This document shows positions 14,757 through 24,602 of a stretch of DNA of 64,000 nucleotides, one piece after another. The DNA is from [Mycobacterium] fortunisiensis. Lineage in GTDB: Bacteria; Actinomycetota; Actinomycetes; Mycobacteriales; Mycobacteriaceae. Location of the stretch: contig NZ_VOMB01000027.1 of NCBI RefSeq assembly GCF_019050325.1, positions 186,001 through 250,000 on the forward strand, written 5' to 3'. Under the pieces are notes generated by a model. That model saw only the letters and a list, made by a program, of their open reading frames with translations. It was not told the DNA's origin and did not search any database. Position numbers and translations under genes: made by a program. Positions within the stretch are counted from its first letter, which is position 1. Each line of letters starts with the position of its first letter.

Positions 14757-17700
14757 GTGCCTTCCGATGAGCCAACCGACCGTGTTGTGGGCATCGCACG
14801 CCTGATCGCCGTCATCGCAGGCATCGCGGGTGTGGTGCTGTGCGCCCTGGTGCCGCTGCTGCCCGTCAAACAGACCACGGCGACGATCCTGTGGCCCCAG
14901 GCCACCGACGCCCAGGGGAACGTCACCGCGGTGACCGCCCCCCTGGTCTCGGGCGCCCCGCAGAGCCTCGACGTGTCCATCCCGTGCGCAGCGATCGCGA
15001 CGCTGCCCGCCCAGGGTGGGCTGGTGTTCTCGACCATCCCCGCGGCCGGCATCGACGCCAGCCGCAACGGACTGTTCGTGCGGGCCAACCCCGAGACCGT
15101 GGTGGTGGCGTTCCGCGACTCGGTGGCCGCCGTCGCTCCCCGGGCAGCGATCGCCGCGGGCGACTGCAGTGCGCTGCACCTGTGGGCCAACGTCGGCGGT
15201 GTGGGCGCCGACTTCGTCGGCATCCCGGGTGCCACCGGCACCGGGGCCGTGGAAAAGAAGCCCCAGGTCGCCGGCCTGTTCACCGACCTGAAGATGGCAC
15301 CGCAGCCGGGGTTGTCCGCCCGCGTCGACGTCGACACCCGGTTCATCACCTCCCCCACCCCGCTCAAGCTGCTGGTGATGGCGCTCGGCGTGGTGTGCGT
15401 CGTGGCCTCGATCTTGGCCATGGCCGTGCTGGACCGCCTCGGGGGGCACCGCGTTCGCGGCGCCTGGCGCCGGTTCGTGAAGGTCCCGGTGGCCACCTGG
15501 ATCGCCGACATCGGCGTCATCGGCGGCCTGCTGGTGTGGCACATGATCGGCGCCATCTCGTCGGACGACGGGTACAACCTGACCATCGCACGGGTCTCGG
15601 CCGACGCCGGCTACACCGCCAACTACTTCCGCTACTTCGGCGCCGGCGAGGCCCCGTTCGACTGGTACCAATCGGTGCTCGCGCAGTTCGCCGCGATCAG
15701 CACGGCCAGTGTGTGGATGCGGGTGCCGGCCACCTTGGCCGCCATCGGCACCTGGCTGCTGCTGAGCCGCTGGGTGCTGCCGCGGCTGGGCCGGCACGTC
15801 GCCCTCAACCGCGTCACCATGTGGACCGCCGGCGCGGTGTTCCTGGCCGCCTGGCTGCCGTTCAACAACGGCCTGCGTCCCGAACCACTGATCGCGTTCG
15901 GCGTGCTCGCGGTGTGGGCGCTCACCGAAAACACGATCGCCACCCGCCGGCTGTGGCCGACCTGCCTGGCCATCATCGTTGCGGCGCTCAGCGTGACGCT
16001 GGCCCCGCAGGGTCTGATCGCCCTGGCGCCGCTGCTGATCGGAGCCCGCGCCGTCGTCGGCGTCATCCGCAGCCGCCGCATCGCCCTGCCGGCCCTGGCC
16101 GCCCTGGCCGGCTCGGCCGCCCTGGTGTTCGTCGTGGTGTTCCGTGACCAGACCCTGGCCACCGTCGCCGAATCGGCCCGGATCAAATACACCGTCGGCC
16201 CGACCATCTCCTGGTACCAGGAGTTCCTGCGCTACTACTTCCTGACCGTCGAGGATTCGGTGGACAGTTCGCTGACCCGCCGGTTCGCGGTGCTGGTCAT
16301 GCTGGTGTGTCTGTTCGGCATGATCGCGGTGCTGCTGCGCAAGGTCACGGTGCCCGGCCTGGCCCGCGGCCCGGTGTGGCGGCTGCTGGGCACCACCGCG
16401 GCGGGTCTGCTGCTGCTCACCTTCACCCCGACCAAGTGGGCCGTGCAGTTCGGCGCGTTCGCCGGGTTGGCCGGCGCGCTCGGCGCCGTGACGGCGTTCG
16501 CCTTCGCCCTGGTGGGCCTGCACAGCCGACGCAACCTCGCCCTCTACGTCACGGCCCTGCTGTTCGTGCTGGCCTGGGCCACCTCCGGCACCAACGGCTG
16601 GTTCTACGTCGGCAACTACGGGGTGCCCTGGTTCGACCGCCAGCCCGTCATCGCCGGGCATCCGGTGACCACTATGTTCCTGGTGCTGGCCATCATCACC
16701 GCGGTGCTGGCCGGTTGGCTGCACTTCCGCATCGACTACGCCGGCCACACCGAGGTGGCCAACACCCGCCGCAACCGGGTCCTGGCCTCCACCCCGCTGC
16801 TGGTGGTGGCGATCATCATGGTGGTCCTCGAAGTCGGGTCGATGGCCAAGGGCTTCGTCCAGCGCTATCCCGTGTACACCACCGCCAAGGCCAACGTGTC
16901 CGCGCTGACCTCCGGGCTGTCGTCGGACAGCTGCGCCATGGCCGACGACGTGCTCGTCGAGGCCGACACCAACGCCGGCATGCTGCAACCCGTCCCCGGT
17001 CAGACCTACGGCCAGTACGGCCCGCTGGGCGGCGCGGATCCCGTCGGCTTCAAACCCAACGGCATCAGCGACACCCTGGAACCGCCCAAGCCCGTCGTGG
17101 CCAACCCGGGCACGGTGAACTCCGATGGCTCACCCAACAAGCCCAACGTCGGCATCGCCTACGCGGCAGGCACCGGCGGCGGGTACGGACCGGAAGGCGT
17201 CAACGGGTCCCGGGTGTTCCTGCCGTTCGGACTGGACCCCGCCCGTACCCCGGTGATGGGCAGCTACAAGGAGAATGCGGTGGCCGCCAAGGCCACCTCG
17301 GCCTGGTACCAGCTGCCGCCCCGCACCCCTGAGCGGCCGCTGGTGACCGTCGCCGCCGCCGGCGCCATCTGGTACTACGACGAAGAGCACGAGTTCCACT
17401 ACGGCCAGTCCCTGAAACTGCAGTGGGGCGTGCACCGCCCCGACGGCAGCTTCCAGGCGCTGGACGCCGTCCAGCCGATCGACGTGTTCGCCCAATACGC
17501 CTGGCGCAACCTGCGTTTCCCGCTCGCCTGGGCACCGCCGGAGGCCAACGTGGCGCGGATCGTCGCCGACGACCCCAACCTGTCGGACGATCAGTGGTTC
17601 GGCTTCACCCCGCCGCGGGTGCCCACCCTGCAGACCGCGCAAGAGTTCCTCGGCAAGCAGACCCCGGTGCTGATGGACATCGCGACCGCCGCGAATTTCC

Positions 17701-18023
17701 CCTGCCAGCGCCCCTTCTCCGAACGGCTCGGCGTGGCCGAGCTGCCGGAATACCGAATCCTTCCCAACGTCAAGCAAGTGGTGGTGTCGTCGAACATGTG
17801 GCAGTCCGCCCAGAAGGGTGGCCCCTTCCTCTTCATCCAGGCGCTCCTGCGTACGTCGACCATCCCGACGTACCTGCGCGACGACTGGTACCGGGACTGG
17901 GGCTCGATCGAGAAATACGACCCGGTGGTTCCGCCGGGCCAGGCGCCCGTCGCCACCGTCGATGAGGGCACCCAGCGCGTGTTCGGCTTCAGCCGGCCCG
18001 GACCGATCCGGGCCCTGCCATGA
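14757..18023 (+). CDS. embA: arabinosyltransferase EmbA (arabinogalactan)
   Basis: 1088 residues with the Emb architecture: N-terminal helix, periplasmic domain 50-200, GT-C helices, C-terminal binding domain (PFSERLGVAELPEYRILPN near the end). Catalytic Asp270-Asp271 lie in SSDDGYN. With EmbB it makes the alpha-1,3 branching and hexa-arabinofuranosyl ends of arabinogalactan that carry mycolates. GTG start. Compared with EmbC and EmbB it has the longer loop ATDAQGNVTAVTAPL near residue 50, a feature of EmbA. It ends in a 4-bp overlap (ATGA) with embB. Confidence 0.95.
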   Translation: MPSDEPTDRVVGIARLIAVIAGIAGVVLCALVPLLPVKQTTATILWPQATDAQGNVTAVTAPLVSGAPQSLDVSIPCAAIATLPAQGGLVFSTIPAAGIDASRNGLFVRANPETVVVAFRDSVAAVAPRAAIAAGDCSALHLWANVGGVGADFVGIPGATGTGAVEKKPQVAGLFTDLKMAPQPGLSARVDVDTRFITSPTPLKLLVMALGVVCVVASILAMAVLDRLGGHRVRGAWRRFVKVPVATWIADIGVIGGLLVWHMIGAISSDDGYNLTIARVSADAGYTANYFRYFGAGEAPFDWYQSVLAQFAAISTASVWMRVPATLAAIGTWLLLSRWVLPRLGRHVALNRVTMWTAGAVFLAAWLPFNNGLRPEPLIAFGVLAVWALTENTIATRRLWPTCLAIIVAALSVTLAPQGLIALAPLLIGARAVVGVIRSRRIALPALAALAGSAALVFVVVFRDQTLATVAESARIKYTVGPTISWYQEFLRYYFLTVEDSVDSSLTRRFAVLVMLVCLFGMIAVLLRKVTVPGLARGPVWRLLGTTAAGLLLLTFTPTKWAVQFGAFAGLAGALGAVTAFAFALVGLHSRRNLALYVTALLFVLAWATSGTNGWFYVGNYGVPWFDRQPVIAGHPVTTMFLVLAIITAVLAGWLHFRIDYAGHTEVANTRRNRVLASTPLLVVAIIMVVLEVGSMAKGFVQRYPVYTTAKANVSALTSGLSSDSCAMADDVLVEADTNAGMLQPVPGQTYGQYGPLGGADPVGFKPNGISDTLEPPKPVVANPGTVNSDGSPNKPNVGIAYAAGTGGGYGPEGVNGSRVFLPFGLDPARTPVMGSYKENAVAAKATSAWYQLPPRTPERPLVTVAAAGAIWYYDEEHEFHYGQSLKLQWGVHRPDGSFQALDAVQPIDVFAQYAWRNLRFPLAWAPPEANVARIVADDPNLSDDQWFGFTPPRVPTLQTAQEFLGKQTPVLMDIATAANFPCQRPFSERLGVAELPEYRILPNVKQVVVSSNMWQSAQKGGPFLFIQALLRTSTIPTYLRDDWYRDWGSIEKYDPVVPPGQAPVATVDEGTQRVFGFSRPGPIRALP

Positions 18024-21000
18024 TCGCCGACGTCACCGCAGACAGGAATGTGAAGGTGACCCGCTGGGTCGCGATGATCGCCGGGCTCATCGGCTTCATC
18101 TGCGCGGTGGCCACTCCGCTGCTGCCGGTGGTGCAGACCACCGCGACGCTGAACTGGCCCCAACAGGGGCAGTTGAGCAACGTCACCGCGCCGCTGATCA
18201 GCCAGACGCCGGTCAGCATGACGGTGACGGTGCCGTGTGAGGTGATCCGTTCCGTGCCGGCCGACGGGGCCATGGTGCTGGGCACCGCCCCCAAGGAGGG
18301 CAGGCAGGCCGCGCTGAACGCGTTGTTCGTCAACGTCAACAGCGAACGCGTCGACATCACCGACCGCAACGTGGTGATCGCCAGTGTGCCGCGGGCCAAG
18401 GCGGCCTCGGCAGCCTGCGAGCGCATCGAGATCACCTCCTCGGAGGCCGGCACCTTCGCCACGTTCGTCGGGCTGACCGACAAGGACGGCAAGGAGCAAC
18501 GCACCGGGTTCGCCGATCCGAACCTGCGGCCCCAGATCGTCGGCGTCTTCACCGAGCTGACCGGTCCTGCCCCGCAAGGACTTTCCCTGTCGGCCACGAT
18601 CGACACCCGGTTCACCTCCAAACCGACCGCGCTCAAACTGGCGGCGATCCTGCTCGGCATCGCGGCCACAGTGGTTGCGGTGCTGGCGTTGTGGCGGCTG
18701 GACCGGCTCGACGGCCGGCGCATGCACCACCTGATCCCGTCGCGCTGGCGCACCTTCAGCGCGGTCGACGTGGTGGTGGTCGGCGGGTTCCTGCTGTGGC
18801 ACATCATCGGCGCGAACTCCTCGGACGACGGCTACCAGCTCCAGATGGCCCGGGTGGCCGACCACGCCGGCTACATGTCGAACTACTTCCGCTGGTTCGG
18901 CAGCCCCGAGGATCCGTTCGGCTGGTACTACAACCTGCTCGCCCTGATGACCCACGTCAGCGATTCGAGCATCTGGATGCGGCTCCCCGACCTGCTGTGC
19001 GGAATCGTGTGCTGGCTCTTGCTGTCCCGTGAGGTGCTGCCGCGCCTCGGGCCCGCGGTCATCGCCTCCAGGCCGGCACTGTGGGCCGCCGGCCTGGTGC
19101 TGCTGGCGGCATGGATGCCGTTCAACAACGGGCTGCGGCCCGAAGGTCAGATCGCCACCGGCGCCCTGGTCACCTACGTGCTGATCGAACGGGCCATCAT
19201 CTCCGGGCGACTGACACCGGCTGCGCTGGCGATCATCTCGGCCGCGTTCACCCTCGGCATCCAGCCGACCGGCCTGATCGCCGTCGCCGCCCTGGTGGCC
19301 GGTGGTCGTCCATTGCTGCGCATCCTGGTGCGTCGCGGCCGCACCCTCGGCGTGTGGCCGCTGGTGCTGCCATTGCTGGCCGCGGGCACGGTGATCCTGA
19401 CCGTGGTGTTCGCCGACCAGACGTTCGCCACCGTGCTGGAGGCCACCAGGATTCGCACCGCGATCGGCCCGGCACAGGAGTGGTGGACCGAGAACCTGCG
19501 CTACTACTACCTGATCCTGCCGACGGTCGACGGCTCGCTGTCGCGCCGGTTCGGTTTCATCATCACCGCGCTGTCGCTCTTCGCCTCGATGTTCATCATG
19601 TTGCGGCGCAAGCGGGTTCCCGGTGTCGCGCGCGGGCCCGCGTGGCGGCTGATGGGCATCATCTTCGCCACGATCTTCTTCCTGCAGTTCGCCCCCACCA
19701 AGTGGGTGCACCACTTCGGCCTCTTCGCCGCCGTGGGTGCCGCGATGGCCGCCTTGGCCACGGTGCTGGCCTCGCCGGTGGTACTGCGCTCGGCGCGTAA
19801 CCGGATGGCGTTCACCGCCGCGGTCCTGTTCGTGCTCGCGCTGTGCTTCGCCAGTACCAACGGCTGGTGGTACGTGTCCAGCTACGGTGTGCCGTTCAAC
19901 AACGACAAGCCCAACATCGGTGGGATCACGGTGAGCGCAATCTTCTTCGCGCTGTTCGTGATTGCCGCACTGTGGGCATACTGGCTGCACCTGCGGCCCG
20001 CCGCCGAGGGCGGGTTGACCCGCCGACTGACCGCGGCGCCGGTTCCGCTGGCGGCCGGGTTCATGGTGGTGGTGTTCGTCGGCTCGATGATCTATGGCGT
20101 GGTACGCCAAGCCGGCACCTACTCGAACGCCTCGTCGAACATTCAGGCGTTCGCCGGCGGTTGCGGCCTGGCCGACGACGTGCTGGTGGAACCCGACACC
20201 AACGACGGCTTCCTCTCGCCGGTACCCGGCGACTACGGCCCGCTGGGACCGTTGGGTGGTACCGCACCGACCGGTTTCACCCCCAACGGGGTCCCGAACC
20301 ACATTGTCGCCGAAGCGATTCGGATCACCGTGCCGATGCCGGGCATCGATGCCGACTGGAATGCGGCGGTCGAGCTGAAGAATCCGGGTATCAACGGGTC
20401 GACGGTGCCGTTGCCCTACGGCTTGGACCCGAACCGGGTCCCGCTGGCCGGCAGCTTTGCCGAGGGCCCGGCGCAGCAGGTGAGCAAGCTGGCCTCGGCC
20501 TGGTACCAGCTGCCCGCCCTCGACGACGCCCACCCGCTGGTGGTCGTCACCGCGGCCGGAACCATCACCGGCAACAGCATTTTCAACGGCCGCACCGAGG
20601 GGCAGACCGTCGAGCTGGAGTACGGACGGACCGGGCCCGACGGCGCCCCGGTTCCGGCCGGCCGGGTGGTGCCCTACGACCTGGGGCCGATTCCGTCCTG
20701 GCGCAACCTGCGCTTCGACCGCAGCGAGATCCCGGCAGACGCAACGTATGTCCGGGTCATCGCCGAGGACCTGTCGCTGTCTCCCGGCGACTGGGTGGCG
20801 GTCACCCCGCCACGGGTGCCCGAGGTCAAGACCGTGCAGGAATACGTCGGCTCACAGCAGCCGGTGCTGCTGGACTGGGCGGTCGGCATGGCCTTCCCGT
20901 GCCAGCAGCCGATGCTGCACGCCAACGGCGTCACCGAGGTGCCGAAGTTCCGCATCACCCCGGACTACAACGCCAAGATGAAGGACACCGACACCTGGGA

Positions 21001-21211
21001 GGACGGTATCAACGGCGGGCTGCTGGGCATCAGCGATCTGCTGCTGCGCCAGCATGTGATGGCCACCTATCTGAACAAGGACTGGGGCCGTGACTGGGGT
21101 TCGCTGCGCAGGTTCGACACGATCGTCGACGCGGTTCCGGCCGAGGTCGAACTCGGGACGGCAACGCACTCCGGGCTCTACAAGCCGGGCAAGATCCGGA
21201 TCAAGCCCTAG
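18020..21211 (+). CDS. embB: arabinosyltransferase EmbB (arabinogalactan), ethambutol target
   Basis: 1063 residues, GT-C family. Catalytic Asp pair at 269-270 in SSDDGYQ. The ethambutol resistance-determining loop reads NLLALMTHVSDSS with Met310 at the position of Met306 in M. tuberculosis, so the susceptible-type residue is present. Partner of EmbA in arabinogalactan branching at the outer face of the membrane. The start overlaps embA by 4 bp (ATGA), so the two are translated together. It converges with the FAD oxidoreductase; 146 bp lie between. Confidence 0.96.
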   Translation: MIADVTADRNVKVTRWVAMIAGLIGFICAVATPLLPVVQTTATLNWPQQGQLSNVTAPLISQTPVSMTVTVPCEVIRSVPADGAMVLGTAPKEGRQAALNALFVNVNSERVDITDRNVVIASVPRAKAASAACERIEITSSEAGTFATFVGLTDKDGKEQRTGFADPNLRPQIVGVFTELTGPAPQGLSLSATIDTRFTSKPTALKLAAILLGIAATVVAVLALWRLDRLDGRRMHHLIPSRWRTFSAVDVVVVGGFLLWHIIGANSSDDGYQLQMARVADHAGYMSNYFRWFGSPEDPFGWYYNLLALMTHVSDSSIWMRLPDLLCGIVCWLLLSREVLPRLGPAVIASRPALWAAGLVLLAAWMPFNNGLRPEGQIATGALVTYVLIERAIISGRLTPAALAIISAAFTLGIQPTGLIAVAALVAGGRPLLRILVRRGRTLGVWPLVLPLLAAGTVILTVVFADQTFATVLEATRIRTAIGPAQEWWTENLRYYYLILPTVDGSLSRRFGFIITALSLFASMFIMLRRKRVPGVARGPAWRLMGIIFATIFFLQFAPTKWVHHFGLFAAVGAAMAALATVLASPVVLRSARNRMAFTAAVLFVLALCFASTNGWWYVSSYGVPFNNDKPNIGGITVSAIFFALFVIAALWAYWLHLRPAAEGGLTRRLTAAPVPLAAGFMVVVFVGSMIYGVVRQAGTYSNASSNIQAFAGGCGLADDVLVEPDTNDGFLSPVPGDYGPLGPLGGTAPTGFTPNGVPNHIVAEAIRITVPMPGIDADWNAAVELKNPGINGSTVPLPYGLDPNRVPLAGSFAEGPAQQVSKLASAWYQLPALDDAHPLVVVTAAGTITGNSIFNGRTEGQTVELEYGRTGPDGAPVPAGRVVPYDLGPIPSWRNLRFDRSEIPADATYVRVIAEDLSLSPGDWVAVTPPRVPEVKTVQEYVGSQQPVLLDWAVGMAFPCQQPMLHANGVTEVPKFRITPDYNAKMKDTDTWEDGINGGLLGISDLLLRQHVMATYLNKDWGRDWGSLRRFDTIVDAVPAEVELGTATHSGLYKPGKIRIKP

Positions 21212-21305
21212 CTTGCCGGCGCCCCTCTTGCCCTGTGCCCCGCTTGCACCCTGCCCCCCCTTGTGCACCGCGAGCGTCAGTGGCGTGACGCCGGTTTCTA
21301 CCTGA

Positions 21306-21334
21306 GGGCGGTGGCGACCCAACAATCGCCGCCC
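21306..21334. terminator. hairpin between convergent embB and FAD oxidoreductase
   Basis: Stem GGGCGG/CCGCCC plus CGA/TCG with a TGG bulge on one side, around an 8-nt loop, in the 146-bp gap where both genes end. A smaller hairpin GCGTCA-GTGGCG-TGACGC lies just before it (about 21274-21291). Probable bidirectional terminator. Confidence 0.5.
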
Positions 21335-21357
21335 TGGTGTGGAAAGCGGCGCGGCGC

Positions 21358-22770
21358 TCAGCGGTGGCGCAGCCGCGCGAGCGCGCGGTTGGCTGCGTTG
21401 GCACCACACATTCCGTGCGCGCCCGGTCCCGGCGGCGTGGCGGCCGAGCAGATGTACATGCCCGGTATCCCGACGTCGTAGGGCGCCAAGGTGGGCCGTG
21501 GCCCGAACGCCAGTTGCCGAATGTCCTTGGCGCCGGTGCAGATATCGCCGCCGACGTAGTTCGGGTTGTACACCGACAGCTCGGTGGTCGAGCGCACCGC
21601 GGTGCCGACGATCCGATCGGCGAACCCGGGGGCGAACCGCTCGAACTGCGCGACGATCGCCTCGGTGGCGTCACCGGTATACCCATGTGGCACATGGGCG
21701 TACGCATAGATCGGATTGACCTCACCGGCCGAGCGGGTTGGATCGGCCAGGTACTGCTGGCCCACCAGCACGAAGGGGCGCCGCGGCATCCGGCCGGCAT
21801 GGATCTCGCGTTCGGTGGCCGCGATCTCGTCGAAATCCCCGCCCAGATGCACGGTGCCGGCTCGGCCCACCTCCGGGTTCGTCCACGGCACCGGGCCGCG
21901 GACCGCGAAATCCACCTTGAACGCGCCTGGGCCGTAACGGAAGCGACGATATGCGCGTGCCGTCCGCCGGGGTAGCCGGTCCCCGAGGATGCCGGCGACA
22001 GCGGTCGGGGCCAGGTCGAACATGGTGATGTCGGCGGGCGGCACCTGGGCCGCCATGGTGACCCGGACACCGGTGTGGATCTTGCCGCCGAGCTCGGTCA
22101 GCGCCGAGGCCAGGGCGTCGGTGATCGCCTGCGACCCACCTTCGGCGACGGCCCAGCCGTGCCGGTGACCGGCCGTGAGGATGCCCAGTCCGATCGCCGA
22201 GGTCATCGGGTAGTGCAGCGGCCGGAACGTGTGCGCGGCCACGCCGCCGAACAGCGCGCGCGCCTGGCGGGTGCGGAAGAACCTGGCCAGCACCGCGGCC
22301 GGCAGTACGGTCGGCGCCCCGAACCGGGCCAGCGCCAACGGATGTTCGGGAATCTGCAGCAGCGGGCCCATGATGTCGTCGGCCAGCGAGTCGAAACGGG
22401 CTGCGGGACCGGCGAACACAGCCCGCCAACGCGAGCCGTCCGGGCCGAGCCCGGCCGCCGTCTGCTCGACACTGCGGTACAGCAGCCCGGCCGCGCCGTC
22501 ATCGAGGGGGTGAGCACAGTCGATTTCCGGCCAGCGCCAACGTAATCCGTGCCGTTCCAGGTCCAGACCGGCCAGAAGCGCCGAGCCCACCGCCATCGGG
22601 TGGATCGCCGCGCAGTGGTCGACCACGACCCCGTCGAGCGTCGCGGAGCGCACCCCGCCGCCGATCTCGTCAGCGGCCTCCAGGACGGTGACCTCGTGCC
22701 CCGCGCGTGCCAACACGATGGCGGCCGCGAGCCCGTTCGGTCCACTGCCCACCACGACTGCTGTGCTCAT
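21358..22770 (-). CDS. NAD(P)/FAD-dependent oxidoreductase, phytoene-desaturase/PYROXD2-like
   Basis: 470 residues. N-terminal dinucleotide fold VVVGSGPNGLAAAIVLARAG and the motif EAADEIGGGVRS place it in the CrtI/PYROXD2 flavoprotein group; C-terminal PGPGAHGMCGANAA is the second FAD contact. Similar to the M. tuberculosis protein Rv3829c. Substrate unknown; no carotenoid genes are near, so a carotene role is not supported. AAAGGGGG precedes the ATG at 22770. It lies between embB and accD4, on the same strand as the mycolate genes but separated from them by a terminator-like palindrome. Confidence 0.8.
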   Translation of the reverse strand: MSTAVVVGSGPNGLAAAIVLARAGHEVTVLEAADEIGGGVRSATLDGVVVDHCAAIHPMAVGSALLAGLDLERHGLRWRWPEIDCAHPLDDGAAGLLYRSVEQTAAGLGPDGSRWRAVFAGPAARFDSLADDIMGPLLQIPEHPLALARFGAPTVLPAAVLARFFRTRQARALFGGVAAHTFRPLHYPMTSAIGLGILTAGHRHGWAVAEGGSQAITDALASALTELGGKIHTGVRVTMAAQVPPADITMFDLAPTAVAGILGDRLPRRTARAYRRFRYGPGAFKVDFAVRGPVPWTNPEVGRAGTVHLGGDFDEIAATEREIHAGRMPRRPFVLVGQQYLADPTRSAGEVNPIYAYAHVPHGYTGDATEAIVAQFERFAPGFADRIVGTAVRSTTELSVYNPNYVGGDICTGAKDIRQLAFGPRPTLAPYDVGIPGMYICSAATPPGPGAHGMCGANAANRALARLRHR

Positions 22771-22830
22771 GAGGCGGCCCCCTTTGCGTTCCAGCCTAGC
22801 GAGCGGACAGCCCAGCCAACGACGTCGGCC

Positions 22831-22849
22831 TGTGGATAACTTGTGGATT
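22831..22849. other. pair of DnaA-box-like 9-mers
   Basis: TGTGGATAA (22831-22839, reverse TTATCCACA) and TTGTGGATT (22841-22849, reverse AATCCACAA) lie one base apart, 61 bp upstream of the FAD oxidoreductase start. Both fit the bacterial DnaA box well. There is no origin gene context here. Confidence 0.5.
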
Positions 22850-22970
22850 GTTTTCCGGAGCCGGGGTCAAGCCACTGTTCAGGCGGCATGACGGCGAATT
22901 ACACGCTTGTGAGTAAGGCTGTGCGCTTTCGGCTCACCGCAAAGTTCGGCAGGCGGCGCACCCTGAAATG

Positions 22971-23035
22971 CGACGAGCGTGCGTGGAATGCTGCCCCAGC
23001 ACGGAGTGGTGGGCAGCAGACACGCACGCTCGCCG
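22971..23035 (-). terminator. long interrupted palindrome 3' of accD4
   Basis: Arms 22971-22996 and 23011-23035: inner stem of 8 bp, an internal loop of 3/2 nt, then 12 bp and two more pairs after a mismatch; 14-nt spacer. It begins 14 bp after the accD4 stop on the minus strand, so it probably ends the fadD32-pks13-accD4 transcript. Confidence 0.65.
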
Positions 23036-23048
23036 TGCCGAGGCGGAG

Positions 23049-24602
23049 CTACAGCGGCAGGAGGCCGTGCTTGCGCTGGACCTTGGGCCCGTTCTGCTTG
23101 TCGCGCAACAGCTTCAGCGACTTGCGCAGCAGCAGCCGGGTCTCGTGCGGCTGGATCACGCCGTCGATGTAGCCGCGTTCGGCCGCGATCCACGGGGTGG
23201 CCATGTTGTCGTTGTAGCCCTTGATGAAGTCCGCGCGGATCTTCTGCACCTCGGGGGCGGTCGGGTCCGGGAACCGTTTCACCAGCAGCTGCGCCGCACC
23301 TTCGGCGCCGATCACCGCGATCCGCGCGGTGGGCCAGGCGTAGTTCAGGTCGGCTGTCAGCTGCTTGGAACCCATCACCGCGTACCCACCGCCGTAGGCC
23401 TTGCGGATGATCACCGTCACCTTCGGCACGTCCGCCTCGACGATGGCGTTGAAGAACCGACCGCCGCGCTTGATGATGCCGCCCGTCTCCTCGGCCACAC
23501 CCGGCATGGCGCCCGGGGTGTCCACCACGAAAACCAAAGGCAGGTTGTAGGAATCGCAGAACCGGATGAAGCCGGCCGCCTTGTCCGACGCCTCGTTGCC
23601 GATGGCGCCCGACATGAACATCGGCTGGTTGGCGACCACGCCCACCGGGCGACCGTCAACCCGGGCGAACGCGGTGATCAGCTCGGGAGAACGCTGATCG
23701 GCGATCTCGAACACGTCGCCGTCGTCGAAGATCCGCAGCAGGATCTCGTGCATGTCGTAAGCCATGTTGTCGGCATCCGGCACGATCGAATCCAGTTCCA
23801 GATCGTGCGGGGTGATCTCCGGCTCCAGGCCCGGGTTGATGATCGGCGCGTCGTCGAAGTGGTTGGACGGCAGGAAGCTCAGGTAGTCGCGCACGTACTG
23901 GTACGCCGCGGCCTCCGACTCGACCACCTTGTGGATGTTGCCGCGCTGGGCCTGAACGTCGGCGCCACCGAGTTCGTCGAAGGTGACGTCCTCGCCGGTG
24001 ACGTCCTTGATCACGTCCGGGCCGGTGATGAACATGTAGCCCTGGTCGCGCACCGCCACCAGCAGGTCGGTCTGGATCGGCGAATAGACCGCGCCGCCGG
24101 CGCATTTCCCGAAGATCAGCGAGATCTCCGGGACCAGACCACGCAGCATCTCGTGCCGGCGGCCGAGTTCGGCATACCAGGCCAGTGAGGTGGCGGTGTC
24201 CTGGATGCGGGCACCCGCGGAGTCGTTGATCCCGATGATCGGGCAGCCCACCATGGCCACCCACTCCATCAGCTTGGCCACCTTGCGGCCGAACATCTCA
24301 CCGACCGAACCCTGGAACACCGTCTGATCGTGGCTGAACACGCCGACCGGTCGACCGTCGATGGTGCCGTGGCCGGTGACGACGCCGTCGCCGAAGAAGG
24401 CGTTGGGGTCGCCGGGGGTACGCGCGAGCGCACCGATCTCCAAGAAGCTGCCCGGATCGAGCAGCGCGTGAATCCTGGCCCGGGCACTCGGAATGCCCTT
24501 CTTGTCCCGGCGGGCCTTGGCCTTCTCGTCGCCCGGATCGGCGGCGACTTCCAGCTTCTCGCGGAGCTCCGCCAGCAGTTCAGCGGTGGTCTTGTTCGTC
24601 AC
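23049..24602 (-). CDS. accD4: acyl-CoA carboxylase carboxyltransferase subunit AccD4
   Basis: 517 residues, biotin-dependent carboxyltransferase with the two crotonase-type halves. The first holds INDSAGARIQDT and GKCAGGAVYSP, the second FVVDTPGAMPG and RKAYGGGYAVMGS (oxyanion-hole Gly-Gly motifs). With the biotinylated alpha subunit AccA3 it carboxylates the long alpha-chain fatty acyl-CoA that Pks13 condenses into mycolic acid. GTG start overlapping the pks13 stop by 4 bp, so coupled expression. Last gene of the run fadD32-pks13-accD4. Confidence 0.96.
   Translation of the reverse strand: MTNKTTAELLAELREKLEVAADPGDEKAKARRDKKGIPSARARIHALLDPGSFLEIGALARTPGDPNAFFGDGVVTGHGTIDGRPVGVFSHDQTVFQGSVGEMFGRKVAKLMEWVAMVGCPIIGINDSAGARIQDTATSLAWYAELGRRHEMLRGLVPEISLIFGKCAGGAVYSPIQTDLLVAVRDQGYMFITGPDVIKDVTGEDVTFDELGGADVQAQRGNIHKVVESEAAAYQYVRDYLSFLPSNHFDDAPIINPGLEPEITPHDLELDSIVPDADNMAYDMHEILLRIFDDGDVFEIADQRSPELITAFARVDGRPVGVVANQPMFMSGAIGNEASDKAAGFIRFCDSYNLPLVFVVDTPGAMPGVAEETGGIIKRGGRFFNAIVEADVPKVTVIIRKAYGGGYAVMGSKQLTADLNYAWPTARIAVIGAEGAAQLLVKRFPDPTAPEVQKIRADFIKGYNDNMATPWIAAERGYIDGVIQPHETRLLLRKSLKLLRDKQNGPKVQRKHGLLPL

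Noticed and set aside
17591..20533. 980-codon open frame opposite embA/embB
   Set aside because: Antisense of two clear genes, low-complexity translation, spans their junction.
14757..21211. Intrinsic ethambutol resistance signature in EmbB
   Set aside because: The determining loop keeps Met310 and the NLLALMTHVSD context, so no resistance change is visible.
21358..22770. Carotenoid phytoene desaturase
   Set aside because: Only the FAD fold is shared; no crtB/crtE-type genes nearby, and closer to PYROXD2-like proteins.
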